DNA of 51,535 bases from contig CAZKQW010000015.1 in NCBI GenBank assembly GCA_964555055.1, positions 1 to 51,535 on the forward strand, in the 5' to 3' direction. The position numbers and the translations under genes were made by a program. This document shows positions 33,844-41,715 of the stretch, one piece after another. The first letter of the stretch is position 1, and the number at the start of each line of letters is the position of its first letter. The notes below the pieces were generated by a model. That model was not told where the DNA came from. It ran no database searches and saw nothing but the letters and a program-made list of their open reading frames with translations. Source of the DNA: GCA-016699445 sp964555055 (GTDB taxonomy: Bacteria; UBA10199; JACPAL01; GCA-016699445).

Positions 33844-34692
33844 TTAACGGGCGCAGTGAGATAGCGGCCCTCTCGCAGAGCCTGTGGTGGTCAGGCGTGA
33901 TGTGCTGGTGCAACAGGCCAATCGATCCGGAGATTCGAATCCTCCCATGCAACAATCGATGGCGTTGAAATTCTCCCCCGTGTCGCCTGGGGAGACGACG
34001 TAGCGCGAGGCGCAACACGATCTACGGTCTCCGGCTTCCGCTTTCGTGGGATGCAGATTAAAACATGTCTCACGCGGAGATTCACCATTTACCCGAGTTT
34101 CATGCCGGCTTTCGTCAGATGGAGAAGAGGCCGGAGGGCTTGGTGGGGGTGGCGTGTCTTCACGAGCCCTATCTCCAGAGGGGCAATGAATCGTTAAATT
34201 CATCGTTGAATTATTGTTGGAAGGATTGCTGTCATTAGGGTTCCAAACACTACCGGTATTCCATGCCTTTTCGTTGCAGTTCACGGCCCTAGCGATCACG
34301 GTCATCGTCGCCATATCTCCCGGCCGCATCAGACCTCCCGTGCAACTGAGGCCACTCCCACTCGAGGAGTCCTGCCACCCTTCGGGACAACGAACGTCTA
34401 TTTTCATGAAATCTGGCGTAAGACTATCGCTGATCGTAATGCCACTTACGTCGTTATCGCGGCTCTCGTTGGTGACCTTGAGGGCGAATGTCACTTCCTC
34501 ATCACGGTTTATGGTTACTTTATCGGATGTTTTTCGGATCGATAGGTCCACCGACTTTTGGCCCTCCGATGGTTGCAGGCCATCAGCCACGATTGGATCA
34601 TTCGACGTTTCTGCCCAACCCATCATGGGGCCTGCACCTATTAAAGCGATAGTCCCACAGAGAATGAATCGTTTTACGGCATTCATGCGCAT
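33844..34692 (-). CDS. Secreted DUF11-domain protein with cysteine-rich tail
   Basis: A 282-residue exported protein. The signal peptide ends near GWA|ET (about residue 27). Residues about 47-165 form one DUF11 (conserved-repeat) domain, with VDLSIRKTSDKVTINRDEEVTFALKVTNES at its start and the usual NPSNNNSTMNLTI end. A proline-rich linker follows (TPPPPSPPASSP), then a tail of about 75 residues with eight cysteines, including three CC doublets (RSCCAS, IDCCMG, LACCTS). The tail matches nothing I know. GGAGG four bases upstream supports the ATG at 34692. Probably a surface or periplasmic structural protein, but the role is not shown. Confidence 0.78.
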   Translation of the reverse strand: MRMNAVKRFILCGTIALIGAGPMMGWAETSNDPIVADGLQPSEGQKSVDLSIRKTSDKVTINRDEEVTFALKVTNESRDNDVSGITISDSLTPDFMKIDVRCPEGWQDSSSGSGLSCTGGLMRPGDMATMTVIARAVNCNEKAWNTGSVWNPNDSNPSNNNSTMNLTIHCPSGDRAREDTPPPPSPPASSPSDESRHETRVNGESPRETCFNLHPTKAEAGDRRSCCASRYVVSPGDTGENFNAIDCCMGGFESPDRLACCTSTSRLTTTGSARGPLSHCAR

Positions 34693-34763
34693 AAATCCTC
34701 CGAGTCCACTAAGTAAGCGTGACTTTCCGACTAATGATTCAAACGGAAGAAGAGTTCGGGGAC

Positions 34764-35492
34764 TTAAGAATTATTTCGACTTTTCAATACTTCGGCAAAA
34801 AAAGTGAGGATATAATGAAGACCGGAGCCGAGCGAAATCACCAAAGTCAGCCACATCAAGACATCACCTACATGATGGGGATTCACCCCCCAAAAGGGGT
34901 AGTGAATCAATAAGGCTCCCATGGCGAAGGATTGAAGGAAAGTTTTCTTCTTTCCCCAATCGGACGCCGCGATCTCGATGCCTTCCGAAGCGGCCACCCC
35001 CCTCAATGCGGTGATCGAGACTTCTCGTGCGATGAGCAAAGCCACCATCCAAGCGTCGAGCCTTCCTAACGGAATCAACATGATCATGATGGACATCGAC
35101 ATGAGTTTATCGGCCAAAGGGTCGATGAATTTTCCGAAGGAACTAATGACACCGTATTTACGAGCATAATAACCATCAATGGCGTCGGAAAGCTGAGCGA
35201 CCGAGAAGAGCCCCATGGCAAGCCAACTGAGCCCTCTCATAAGGGCCAGTTTCGGACTCGCGTCGTTAATCATCATGAGGACGGCCACGACGAAAGGCAC
35301 CATCGCGATGCGGCCGTAGGTGAGATAATTCGCGATGCCTAAAAGCTGATCCTTGGTCAAGGGTTTCCGCCGGCGACGACGCACCATATGGGCGGACACT
35401 TCGCTGATCTCGTCTTCTGAATCGGAGGGAGAGCTTCTCTCCCCGATCCCCCCCAACTGGGCATCGTTTTGAGCCATATTATTTTTATGCAT
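34764..35492 (-). CDS. pgsA: CDP-diacylglycerol-glycerol-3-phosphate 3-phosphatidyltransferase
   Basis: A 242-residue (or 237 from the ATG at 35477) membrane enzyme making phosphatidylglycerol phosphate. The CDP-alcohol phosphatidyltransferase motif is complete: D103, D106-G107, A110-R111, G120, D124 and D128 in the segment SDAIDGYYARKYG...GKFIDPLADK. About six membrane helices follow the pattern of PgsA. A polar, partly acidic N-terminal extension of about 40 residues, ending in RRRRRK, is longer than in most PgsA. Neither start codon has a clear ribosome binding site. It is divergent from nadB with 41 bases between. Confidence 0.92.
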   Translation of the reverse strand: MHKNNMAQNDAQLGGIGERSSPSDSEDEISEVSAHMVRRRRRKPLTKDQLLGIANYLTYGRIAMVPFVVAVLMMINDASPKLALMRGLSWLAMGLFSVAQLSDAIDGYYARKYGVISSFGKFIDPLADKLMSMSIMIMLIPLGRLDAWMVALLIAREVSITALRGVAASEGIEIAASDWGKKKTFLQSFAMGALLIHYPFWGVNPHHVGDVLMWLTLVISLGSGLHYILTFFAEVLKSRNNS

Positions 35493-35533
35493 GTTTTAGT
35501 TGAAAACCCCAAGTTTTTTTAAGAGTGACCCGT

Positions 35534-37126
35534 GTGGATTTCACGACAGATTACCTGGTGATCGGATCCGGAATCGCGGGACTCACCTTCGCTCTACAAG
35601 CGGCGCGTAATGGCTCCGTGACGATCGTCACCAAAAAATCGAAAGCCGAATCGAACACCAATTACGCCCAAGGAGGCATCGCCGCGGTCATGTCTTCCAT
35701 CAATTCTGGGGATTCGGTCGCCTCCCACATCCAAGATACTCTAAACGCTGGCTACGGCTTGTGCCATGAGGACGTCGTCCGAAAAGTCGTCACGGAAGGC
35801 CCCTCCGCTGTTCAAAGTCTCGTGGATTGGGGCGTCGAATTTTCCAAGAACTCCGAAAACGCCTTCGATCTCACGCGCGAAGGAGGACATAGCGAGAGCC
35901 GAGTACTCCACAGCCGCGACACGACGGGAGCGGAGATCGAACGCGCTCTGCTCGAAGCGATCCGTCGATCCCCTAATATTCAAGTTTTAGAGCATCACTT
36001 CGTCGTCGATCTGATCACTGCCAAAAAATTGGATAAGAAAGCGACCGTGGATCGTTGTTTGGGAGCTTACGTTCTGGACCAGCTCAATGGCGCCATCAAG
36101 ACCGTTCGGGCCAAGATCACCCTATTGGCAACGGGAGGAGCCGGTAAAGTCTACTTGTACACTTCAAATCCGGATATCGCCACAGGCGACGGCATGGCCA
36201 TGGCTTACCGCGCCGGCGCTACCTTGGCGAACCTGGAATTCGTCCAATTCCATCCCACATGCCTTTACCACCCTCAAGCCAAGTCGTTCCTTATCACCGA
36301 GGCTTTGCGCGGTGAAGGGGGGATCCTACGGCTACAGACAGGCGAAGCTTTCATGAAAGGGTACCATCCCTTAAAGGACCTCGCTCCTCGCGACGTCGTC
36401 GCCCGCGCCATCGACCAGGAGCTCAAGCGTACAGGACAAGATTGCGTCTTCTTGGATTTGACCCATAAAGAAGCCAGCGAGATCCGGGAGCGATTTCCGG
36501 CCATTTACCGCCGCTGCCTCGATTACGGCATCGATATCACGATCCAACCCATCCCGGTCGTCCCGGCCGCTCATTATTTTTGCGGGGGCGTCGTCACCGA
36601 TCTCAATGGGCAAACGACGATTCCGGGGCTTTATGCGGCTGGCGAAGTGGCGTGCACGGGCCTCCACGGGGCCAACCGTTTGGCATCCAACTCCCTCTTG
36701 GAGGCCGTCGTGTTCTCCCATCAAGCTTACGTCGAGAGCTCGAAACAAATAAGCAGCCTTCCCCTCCCCTCAGCTATCCCTGAATGGAACTCAGGACACG
36801 CTACGGATAGCGATGAGAATGTCGTCATAACCCAAAACTGGGATGAGATCCGACGTACGATGTGGAACTATGTCGGCATCGTCCGCACGCAAAAACGGCT
36901 TCTAAGGGCCCGCAGTCGGCTGGATCTCCTGATGAAAGAGATCAACGATTACTACTGGAACTTCAAAGTCTCTTCGGATCTTCTAGAACTCCGTAATATC
37001 GCGACGGTTGCCGATTTGACCATCCGTTGCGCCCTTTCGCGGCATGAAAGTCGTGGTTTACATTATAATTTAGACTTTCCCAAAACCAGCGGGGATTTTA
37101 AAAATGATACAATTCTAAGCACTTAG
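35534..37126 (+). CDS. nadB: L-aspartate oxidase
   Basis: A 530-residue flavoprotein that oxidises aspartate to iminoaspartate for NAD synthesis. The FAD-binding motif is DYLVIGSGIAGLTFALQAA at the N-terminus; further landmarks are NTNYAQGGIAAV, HSESRVLHSRDTTG, RGEGG, PAAHYFCGGVVTDLNG and GLHGANRLASNSLLEAVVF, and the C-terminal helical domain is present. The GTG at 35534 has AAGAG eight bases upstream; a GTG at 35525 adds three residues and lacks such a site. No nadA or nadC is nearby. Fumarate can serve as its electron acceptor when oxygen is absent. Confidence 0.95.
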   Translation: MDFTTDYLVIGSGIAGLTFALQAARNGSVTIVTKKSKAESNTNYAQGGIAAVMSSINSGDSVASHIQDTLNAGYGLCHEDVVRKVVTEGPSAVQSLVDWGVEFSKNSENAFDLTREGGHSESRVLHSRDTTGAEIERALLEAIRRSPNIQVLEHHFVVDLITAKKLDKKATVDRCLGAYVLDQLNGAIKTVRAKITLLATGGAGKVYLYTSNPDIATGDGMAMAYRAGATLANLEFVQFHPTCLYHPQAKSFLITEALRGEGGILRLQTGEAFMKGYHPLKDLAPRDVVARAIDQELKRTGQDCVFLDLTHKEASEIRERFPAIYRRCLDYGIDITIQPIPVVPAAHYFCGGVVTDLNGQTTIPGLYAAGEVACTGLHGANRLASNSLLEAVVFSHQAYVESSKQISSLPLPSAIPEWNSGHATDSDENVVITQNWDEIRRTMWNYVGIVRTQKRLLRARSRLDLLMKEINDYYWNFKVSSDLLELRNIATVADLTIRCALSRHESRGLHYNLDFPKTSGDFKNDTILST

Positions 37127-37233
37127 CTAGCAAGAGCAGCGCGTCATAGAAACTTTAAAAAAAGTTTTAAAACCCACAACTCAAAGCAACTCCCCTGTCG
37201 ATTTAAGCCGATAACTTTTCTTAAGGAGAAAGT

Positions 37234-39018
37234 GTGTCACAATCGATTGGACAATTTTGGGGGTTTGAAATCCGTCGCCAGGCGTTGGGCGGTCGCTCGG
37301 CACTTCTCCAATTCGTCGGGAATATCGGCAACAAAAGTATCGCTCCACTGCCCCCCACCCCAACGATTTCCCAACCACTTCCTCAAACGCCGACCACCAC
37401 GGTCACAATCTCATGGGGAAATGGAAATAGCTTCACCGTCTCTGTCCCGACGGCCTTAGTTTCCAATACTCAAGCGCCCTTAGGAGCCGGTGTCCTAGGG
37501 CGTCCTGTACTACCCTCCAACAGTGCGACTCCCAGTGTCGTCATCGATATCCCCCAAGCTCTCGTCGCTGCGTCCGGGGAACTCCAAGTCCATCATGATC
37601 CCCTCACCGCTTTAGCCCAAATGTTTCGCGGGGCTCAGCCGGCGAATACAAATGCATCTCCCACACCTCCTCCAGGCACGCACCAACCGACGTCTCAATC
37701 TGCAAATCCTACCTTAACGCACACTCCGTCCCCACAGGCACCCACAGTCACCCCGCCGCCCTCTTCCAGTTCTTTGGCGACACCTACACCTCACGCAACT
37801 CAAGCCCACGCGCCTCAAGCTCCAATCCTGAACGTTCGTAAGGAACTCTCTCTCGAACAAAGTTTTCAATTATTGCTGAAGCCTAAAAACGAAGAGGTCC
37901 GGAATTCAGGTAGGAACCTCGCGCAAGAATTCCGCGCGGAATTGGCCCAAAAAGCCCCCTTAGAAGTGGCTAAGGCTTTAAAGGAAGCAGGCTACCAGGC
38001 GCCTCGCGAACTTCAAAAAGTCGTCGCGGAAGCGGTCCAAAAACTCATCGCGCAACTCACCTCGGGTCAAGTCATTCCCAAAGAGATCTCCACGAACGCG
38101 CGCATCCCGAACATTCTCCTCCGCCTCGCCCGTGAGCTCATTGCCCCAAAGGCGGAGTTAGCGGGTCGGGGTAAAGACGGCTTCGTCACCGACCAAAGGA
38201 CGGTACTTTTCAACCGGACTTTCGGGCCGACGATGCGGTCGAACGCCTTGGCCACGGGTCCGCGTCTCTTCGCGCAAATCCTCCAACAGCCGTCTTCCGC
38301 TTATCCTCAAGCTCCGGGAAGTTTCGCGGCCAAAAACTTTCCGGGATTCACGCCGCAAGCGTCCCAGGGAACCCATTCGACTCCTTCAGCGGCTTTACCG
38401 CAAGGTCCGTTCGCGGCGGCGCCGGGCACCGCCCAACCTACAAATCCGCTATTCCCCGGAGTCGTCTCCACGCCTTTCGCCTCTCCCTCCGCGGCTTATG
38501 TGAATTCTACGGATCCGTACGCATTTCCTTTTCCCATGGGCTATGGCGCTCCGGCGGAAAACGACACGGGCGCTCCCGTCTCTCCGGAAGACCTTTCGCA
38601 GGAAAGAGCCTTTGGGGATGAACGCGATCAACAGCAGGGCCAGCCCCGCCATGCCTACCAAAACGGCGTAAGCATCGACGAACTGATGGAAAATGGAGTT
38701 TTAAGGACTTTAAATGCTCGCGATGGGATCCAAGTGATTAAATTCTTCTTCAGGCGTTCGGGTAGGATTCATCTTCTCGACGCGATCTACGACCACCAAC
38801 ACCTTTTAAATCCCCACGCGGGCCCCATCAATCATTACCTCTACGTCGCGGGAACGGATCAAGGATTCTACAATCAGCATAGCGGTCGTTCTTCGGGCGA
38901 AGTCATGCAGATTCTCATCGGAGACGTCCAAAGACTGGCGACCCAGAGCCCGAACCTTTCATTGCCGCCATCGGCTGCCTTGAACGACAACTTCAAGGCC
39001 ATCCATAACGCCGCTTGA
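37234..39018 (+). CDS. Orphan proline-rich protein, 594 residues
   Basis: I recognise no family. The GTG start at 37234 is well supported by AAGGAG six bases upstream. There is no signal peptide. Residues about 30-200 are rich in proline, threonine and serine and probably disordered. Residues 205-310 form a lysine/glutamate-rich helical region (QSFQLLLKPKNEEVRNSGRNLAQEF). A second disordered stretch (about 345-470, rich in Pro/Ala/Ser/Gly) leads to a compact C-terminal domain (about 485-590) with SIDELMENGVLRTL, IKFFFRRSGRIHLLDAIYDH and INHYLYVAGTDQGFYN. The linker-helix-linker-domain layout suggests a scaffold or a translocated protein, but that is inference. It converges on the gene at 39020. 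Confidence 0.68.
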   Translation: MSQSIGQFWGFEIRRQALGGRSALLQFVGNIGNKSIAPLPPTPTISQPLPQTPTTTVTISWGNGNSFTVSVPTALVSNTQAPLGAGVLGRPVLPSNSATPSVVIDIPQALVAASGELQVHHDPLTALAQMFRGAQPANTNASPTPPPGTHQPTSQSANPTLTHTPSPQAPTVTPPPSSSSLATPTPHATQAHAPQAPILNVRKELSLEQSFQLLLKPKNEEVRNSGRNLAQEFRAELAQKAPLEVAKALKEAGYQAPRELQKVVAEAVQKLIAQLTSGQVIPKEISTNARIPNILLRLARELIAPKAELAGRGKDGFVTDQRTVLFNRTFGPTMRSNALATGPRLFAQILQQPSSAYPQAPGSFAAKNFPGFTPQASQGTHSTPSAALPQGPFAAAPGTAQPTNPLFPGVVSTPFASPSAAYVNSTDPYAFPFPMGYGAPAENDTGAPVSPEDLSQERAFGDERDQQQGQPRHAYQNGVSIDELMENGVLRTLNARDGIQVIKFFFRRSGRIHLLDAIYDHQHLLNPHAGPINHYLYVAGTDQGFYNQHSGRSSGEVMQILIGDVQRLATQSPNLSLPPSAALNDNFKAIHNAA

Positions 39019-39019
39019 T

Positions 39020-39586
39020 TCATTTCCATTTCACTTCGGAAGTCGCCGCGGGGCTGAGGAGCTTCAGCTTCATCCGAGGACCAGCCACGGCTTTGGGAAA
39101 TTTCACCAGATAAGCTTTCGACCATTTATCGAGGTAAGGGAATAAAACCCTCTCAGCCTGCGTAACAGGCACGGCTTCGATGCGACGAGCTTCCGTCACC
39201 TTCCCGGTGTCATCCACCAACTGGAAACGCAAGGACGCGTCGTCCTTGCCGATTTCAGGCCACTTCGCGGAGCCCTCATAGAGCCCCACGAAAAAAACGT
39301 CGCTCTTATCTAACTCGTGTTGGAGCCACCATCGGGTCGCCGACGCTGTTTTTTCCATTCCCATTTCCGCGAGTTTCTCCTCGAGCTTGCCTTGGAATTC
39401 TGGAGAAAGGTACGTGGCATTCCATATCAACCGCACTTCCATGTTATCCCAAACGTAAACCGTCTTTCGTTTCGTATTTTCCTTGAGTACGGATTTATAA
39501 GACTTAGCTTCCAAAGATGCGGAAAAAATAAGCGCAGCAAGAAAAGTCCAAGCTAAAATTCCCTTACCTCTTTTATTGGCGCTCAA
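39020..39586 (-). CDS. Small secreted protein of unknown function
   Basis: A 188-residue protein with an N-terminal signal (KGILAWTFLAALIFSASLEA, cleavage near residue 28). The mature part holds no known motif; the region VYVWDNMEVRLIWNATYLSPEFQGKLEEKLAEMG is notable for aromatic residues. The best start is the TTG at 39586, preceded by GGAGGT with a five-base spacer that lies inside the last codons of the upstream hydrolase gene; the two frames overlap by 14 bases. This strongly suggests translational coupling with the hydrolase, in the operon dnaJ-hydrolase-this gene. Function unknown. Confidence 0.72.
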   Translation of the reverse strand: MSANKRGKGILAWTFLAALIFSASLEAKSYKSVLKENTKRKTVYVWDNMEVRLIWNATYLSPEFQGKLEEKLAEMGMEKTASATRWWLQHELDKSDVFFVGLYEGSAKWPEIGKDDASLRFQLVDDTGKVTEARRIEAVPVTQAERVLFPYLDKWSKAYLVKFPKAVAGPRMKLKLLSPAATSEVKWK

Positions 39587-40472
39587 TCCACACCTCCATG
39601 TCCCGAAACACCTTCTCGCGGCCGAGCTCATTGAAGATCTCATGATAGAGTCCCTTATAAATCTTTAAATTCTTCTTTTTATGAGGAATCCGCTTGAAAA
39701 ACTCTTTCGTGCCAGTCGGGCAACAAATTAAATCGGCGCCGGCGTGCATCATAAAGATAGGGGCTTTATACTTTCTCGCTAAATCCATCACCGTTAAATA
39801 GTTCTCCAAGACGATATCCCCTAATTTAGCCGTGATTTTTCTTAAAACATGAGGATCCCTTTCGAAATTTCTAACGACGGTTTCGTCGTGGGATACGAAG
39901 GAAGGATCCAAATCATTGCCTAGAGGTAGTCGAGGCAAAACGCGGGAAAGCACGGGAGCCATCACTCTCTTGATGAAATTGACGGGGAGCTTGAGCTTTA
40001 AGTTGGGCGAGGAGACTAAGACTCCGTCCACATCATCGGGATAATGCGTGGTATAGTTCAACACGATTTGTCCGCCGAAACTATGGCCGACGAGGAAGTA
40101 TTTTTTTCGTGCGCCTTCACACGACTTCACATGCTTCACGAAAACCCGAACATCCTCGGTCAGCTGGTGCATGGACTCGGCATACGCGCGTCTTCCATGA
40201 GATTTCCCATGTCCCCGTAGGTCCATAGCGTATACAGTGTAACCACGAGAAGTGAAGTATTGCACGGGGTATTGATAACGCCCGGAATGCTCGGCCATTC
40301 CATGAATGAAAATGAGAACGCCCTTCTTCAACTCCTCTTTTTGGATCTCCGGAGTCCATGACTGGAAATAAAGATAGGTCCCTTCATGGGATTTAAAGTG
40401 TCCCGTTTCATGGGAGAGAGGTATTTCCTTAGGGGATATAGCGGCTGGACTTTTGGATTTTTTCTTCCTCAT
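39573..40472 (-). CDS. Alpha/beta hydrolase, monoacylglycerol lipase-like
   Basis: A 299-residue serine hydrolase. The catalytic triad can be read as S131 in GHSFGG, D247 in HAGADLICC and H277 in LYHEIFNE. The HGMAEHSGRYQYP segment and MDLRGHGKSHG are typical of the lysophospholipase/monoacylglycerol lipase family (PldB-like, Hydrolase_4). There is a basic N-terminus but no signal peptide, so it is cytoplasmic. Its ATG overlaps the dnaJ stop by four bases, and the secreted protein gene follows with overlap, so the three genes are coupled. The acyl substrate is not known. Confidence 0.9.
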   Translation of the reverse strand: MRKKKSKSPAAISPKEIPLSHETGHFKSHEGTYLYFQSWTPEIQKEELKKGVLIFIHGMAEHSGRYQYPVQYFTSRGYTVYAMDLRGHGKSHGRRAYAESMHQLTEDVRVFVKHVKSCEGARKKYFLVGHSFGGQIVLNYTTHYPDDVDGVLVSSPNLKLKLPVNFIKRVMAPVLSRVLPRLPLGNDLDPSFVSHDETVVRNFERDPHVLRKITAKLGDIVLENYLTVMDLARKYKAPIFMMHAGADLICCPTGTKEFFKRIPHKKKNLKIYKGLYHEIFNELGREKVFRDMEVWIERQ

Positions 40473-41551
40473 GAAAAAAATCCTTTCTTCTTTTTAGAAA
40501 CAGCGTCTCCGTAGGTGGCGGCGAACTCCCTCAGTAGATCTTCTTGCTTCTTCGTTAAATTTTTTGGCGTCTTTACCAAAAAATGAACGACTTGATCGCC
40601 GCGCGATTTAGACTTCATGTGGGGTACGCCCATATCTTCGATGACTACCGTGTCGCCCGTCTCCGTTCCTGCGGACACCTGAATTTTGGTCATTCCTTCC
40701 AAAGTCTCTACCTCCACTTCCCCACCCAGGGCGGCCAAAACCATGGGAATCTCCTCTTGGGAGTGCAGGGTTTGGCCTTCTCGCTGAAAACGATCACTGG
40801 GCCTGACGTGGATCAAGATATACAAATCACCACGGCCGCCGCTGTCCAATCCGCCCTCCCCCTCTCCTTGCAGAACGAGTCGGTTTCCATCATCTACTCC
40901 GGCCGGAATCTTCACTTGAAGTTTCTTTTTAACGGCTTTTCGCCCTTCTCCACGGCAAGACTTACAAGGATCCGTGATTATCGATCCCGCACCATGACAG
41001 TGAGAACACGTCGTGGCGATGGTGAAGAATCCGTTGCCGCGAGCCACTTGACCGCTTCCCCGGCATGTCGGGCATGATTTGCGGTCGCTACCTTCGGCCA
41101 TGCCTTGGCCATGGCAAGCTTCACACCCTTCGAGACGCTGGATTTCGACCGTTTCCTCAATGCCGAAACAAGCGTCCTTAAAATCAATTTGGATCTCCAA
41201 AGAAAGATCGCGACCTCGGCGGGAACGTTTTCCGCCTCGGCGGGAAGGGCCAAAACCACCAATTCCGAAGAAATCCTCGAAAATGTCGCCGAATGAGGAG
41301 AAAATATCTTCCGTGCTACTGAATCCCCCCTGCACGCCTTCAGGCCCGAAACGGTCGTAGCGCTCACGTTTTTGAGGGTCTGATAAGACATCGTAGGCGG
41401 TGGATGCTTCTTTAAACTTTTCTTCAGCGTGGGGATCTTCTTGGTTATGATCCGGATGGAATTTAAGCGCAGCCTTTCGGTAAGCCCTCTTTAAATCTTC
41501 AGCGGTGGCGTTTCGCTCCACACCCAATATTTCGTAATAGTCGCGTGTCAT
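40469..41551 (-). CDS. dnaJ: Chaperone protein DnaJ
   Basis: A 360-residue type I DnaJ. The J domain (1-70) starts RDYYEILGVERNAT and contains HPD in KFHPDHNQED. A short G/F region (FGDIFEDFFGIGGFG) precedes the zinc domain with four CxxCxGxG-type repeats (CEACHGQG, CPTCRGSG, CSHCHGAG, CKSCRGEG), and the C-terminal substrate-binding and dimer region is complete. It stimulates the DnaK ATPase and hands over unfolded proteins. Unlike the common dnaK-dnaJ order, dnaK here lies divergently across a 164-base gap, so both could share regulation. grpE and hrcA are absent from the window. Confidence 0.97.
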   Translation of the reverse strand: MTRDYYEILGVERNATAEDLKRAYRKAALKFHPDHNQEDPHAEEKFKEASTAYDVLSDPQKRERYDRFGPEGVQGGFSSTEDIFSSFGDIFEDFFGIGGFGPSRRGGKRSRRGRDLSLEIQIDFKDACFGIEETVEIQRLEGCEACHGQGMAEGSDRKSCPTCRGSGQVARGNGFFTIATTCSHCHGAGSIITDPCKSCRGEGRKAVKKKLQVKIPAGVDDGNRLVLQGEGEGGLDSGGRGDLYILIHVRPSDRFQREGQTLHSQEEIPMVLAALGGEVEVETLEGMTKIQVSAGTETGDTVVIEDMGVPHMKSKSRGDQVVHFLVKTPKNLTKKQEDLLREFAATYGDAVSKKKKGFFS

Positions 41552-41642
41552 GTGTTTATTTATTATTTTCCGATTTTAGGGTCTGGACCATAACGAAATG
41601 ATTTTGAATGTCAAATTTCCTTAAATAATTTGATGAGATGGG

Positions 41643-41670
41643 TTGACACGAGAGGTTTCATGCTTAATTT
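41643..41670 (+). promoter_or_regulatory. Candidate dnaK promoter
   Basis: TTGACA at 41643-41648 is followed after 16 bases by TAATTT at 41665-41670, giving a leader of about 40 bases before the dnaK ATG. The -35 is perfect and the -10 weak. No CIRCE inverted repeat and no good sigma-32 promoter was seen in the dnaJ-dnaK gap. Confidence 0.38.
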
Positions 41671-41715
41671 GGCCCCAGATACGCGACGATTCATCTTATT
41701 TTAAGGAGAGTATTT

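Noticed and set aside
41552..41715. CIRCE or sigma-32 heat-shock element between dnaJ and dnaK
   Set aside because: No TTAGCACTC-N9-GAGTGCTAA repeat exists, and the CCCCAGAT near 41673 has no correctly spaced CTTGAA partner.
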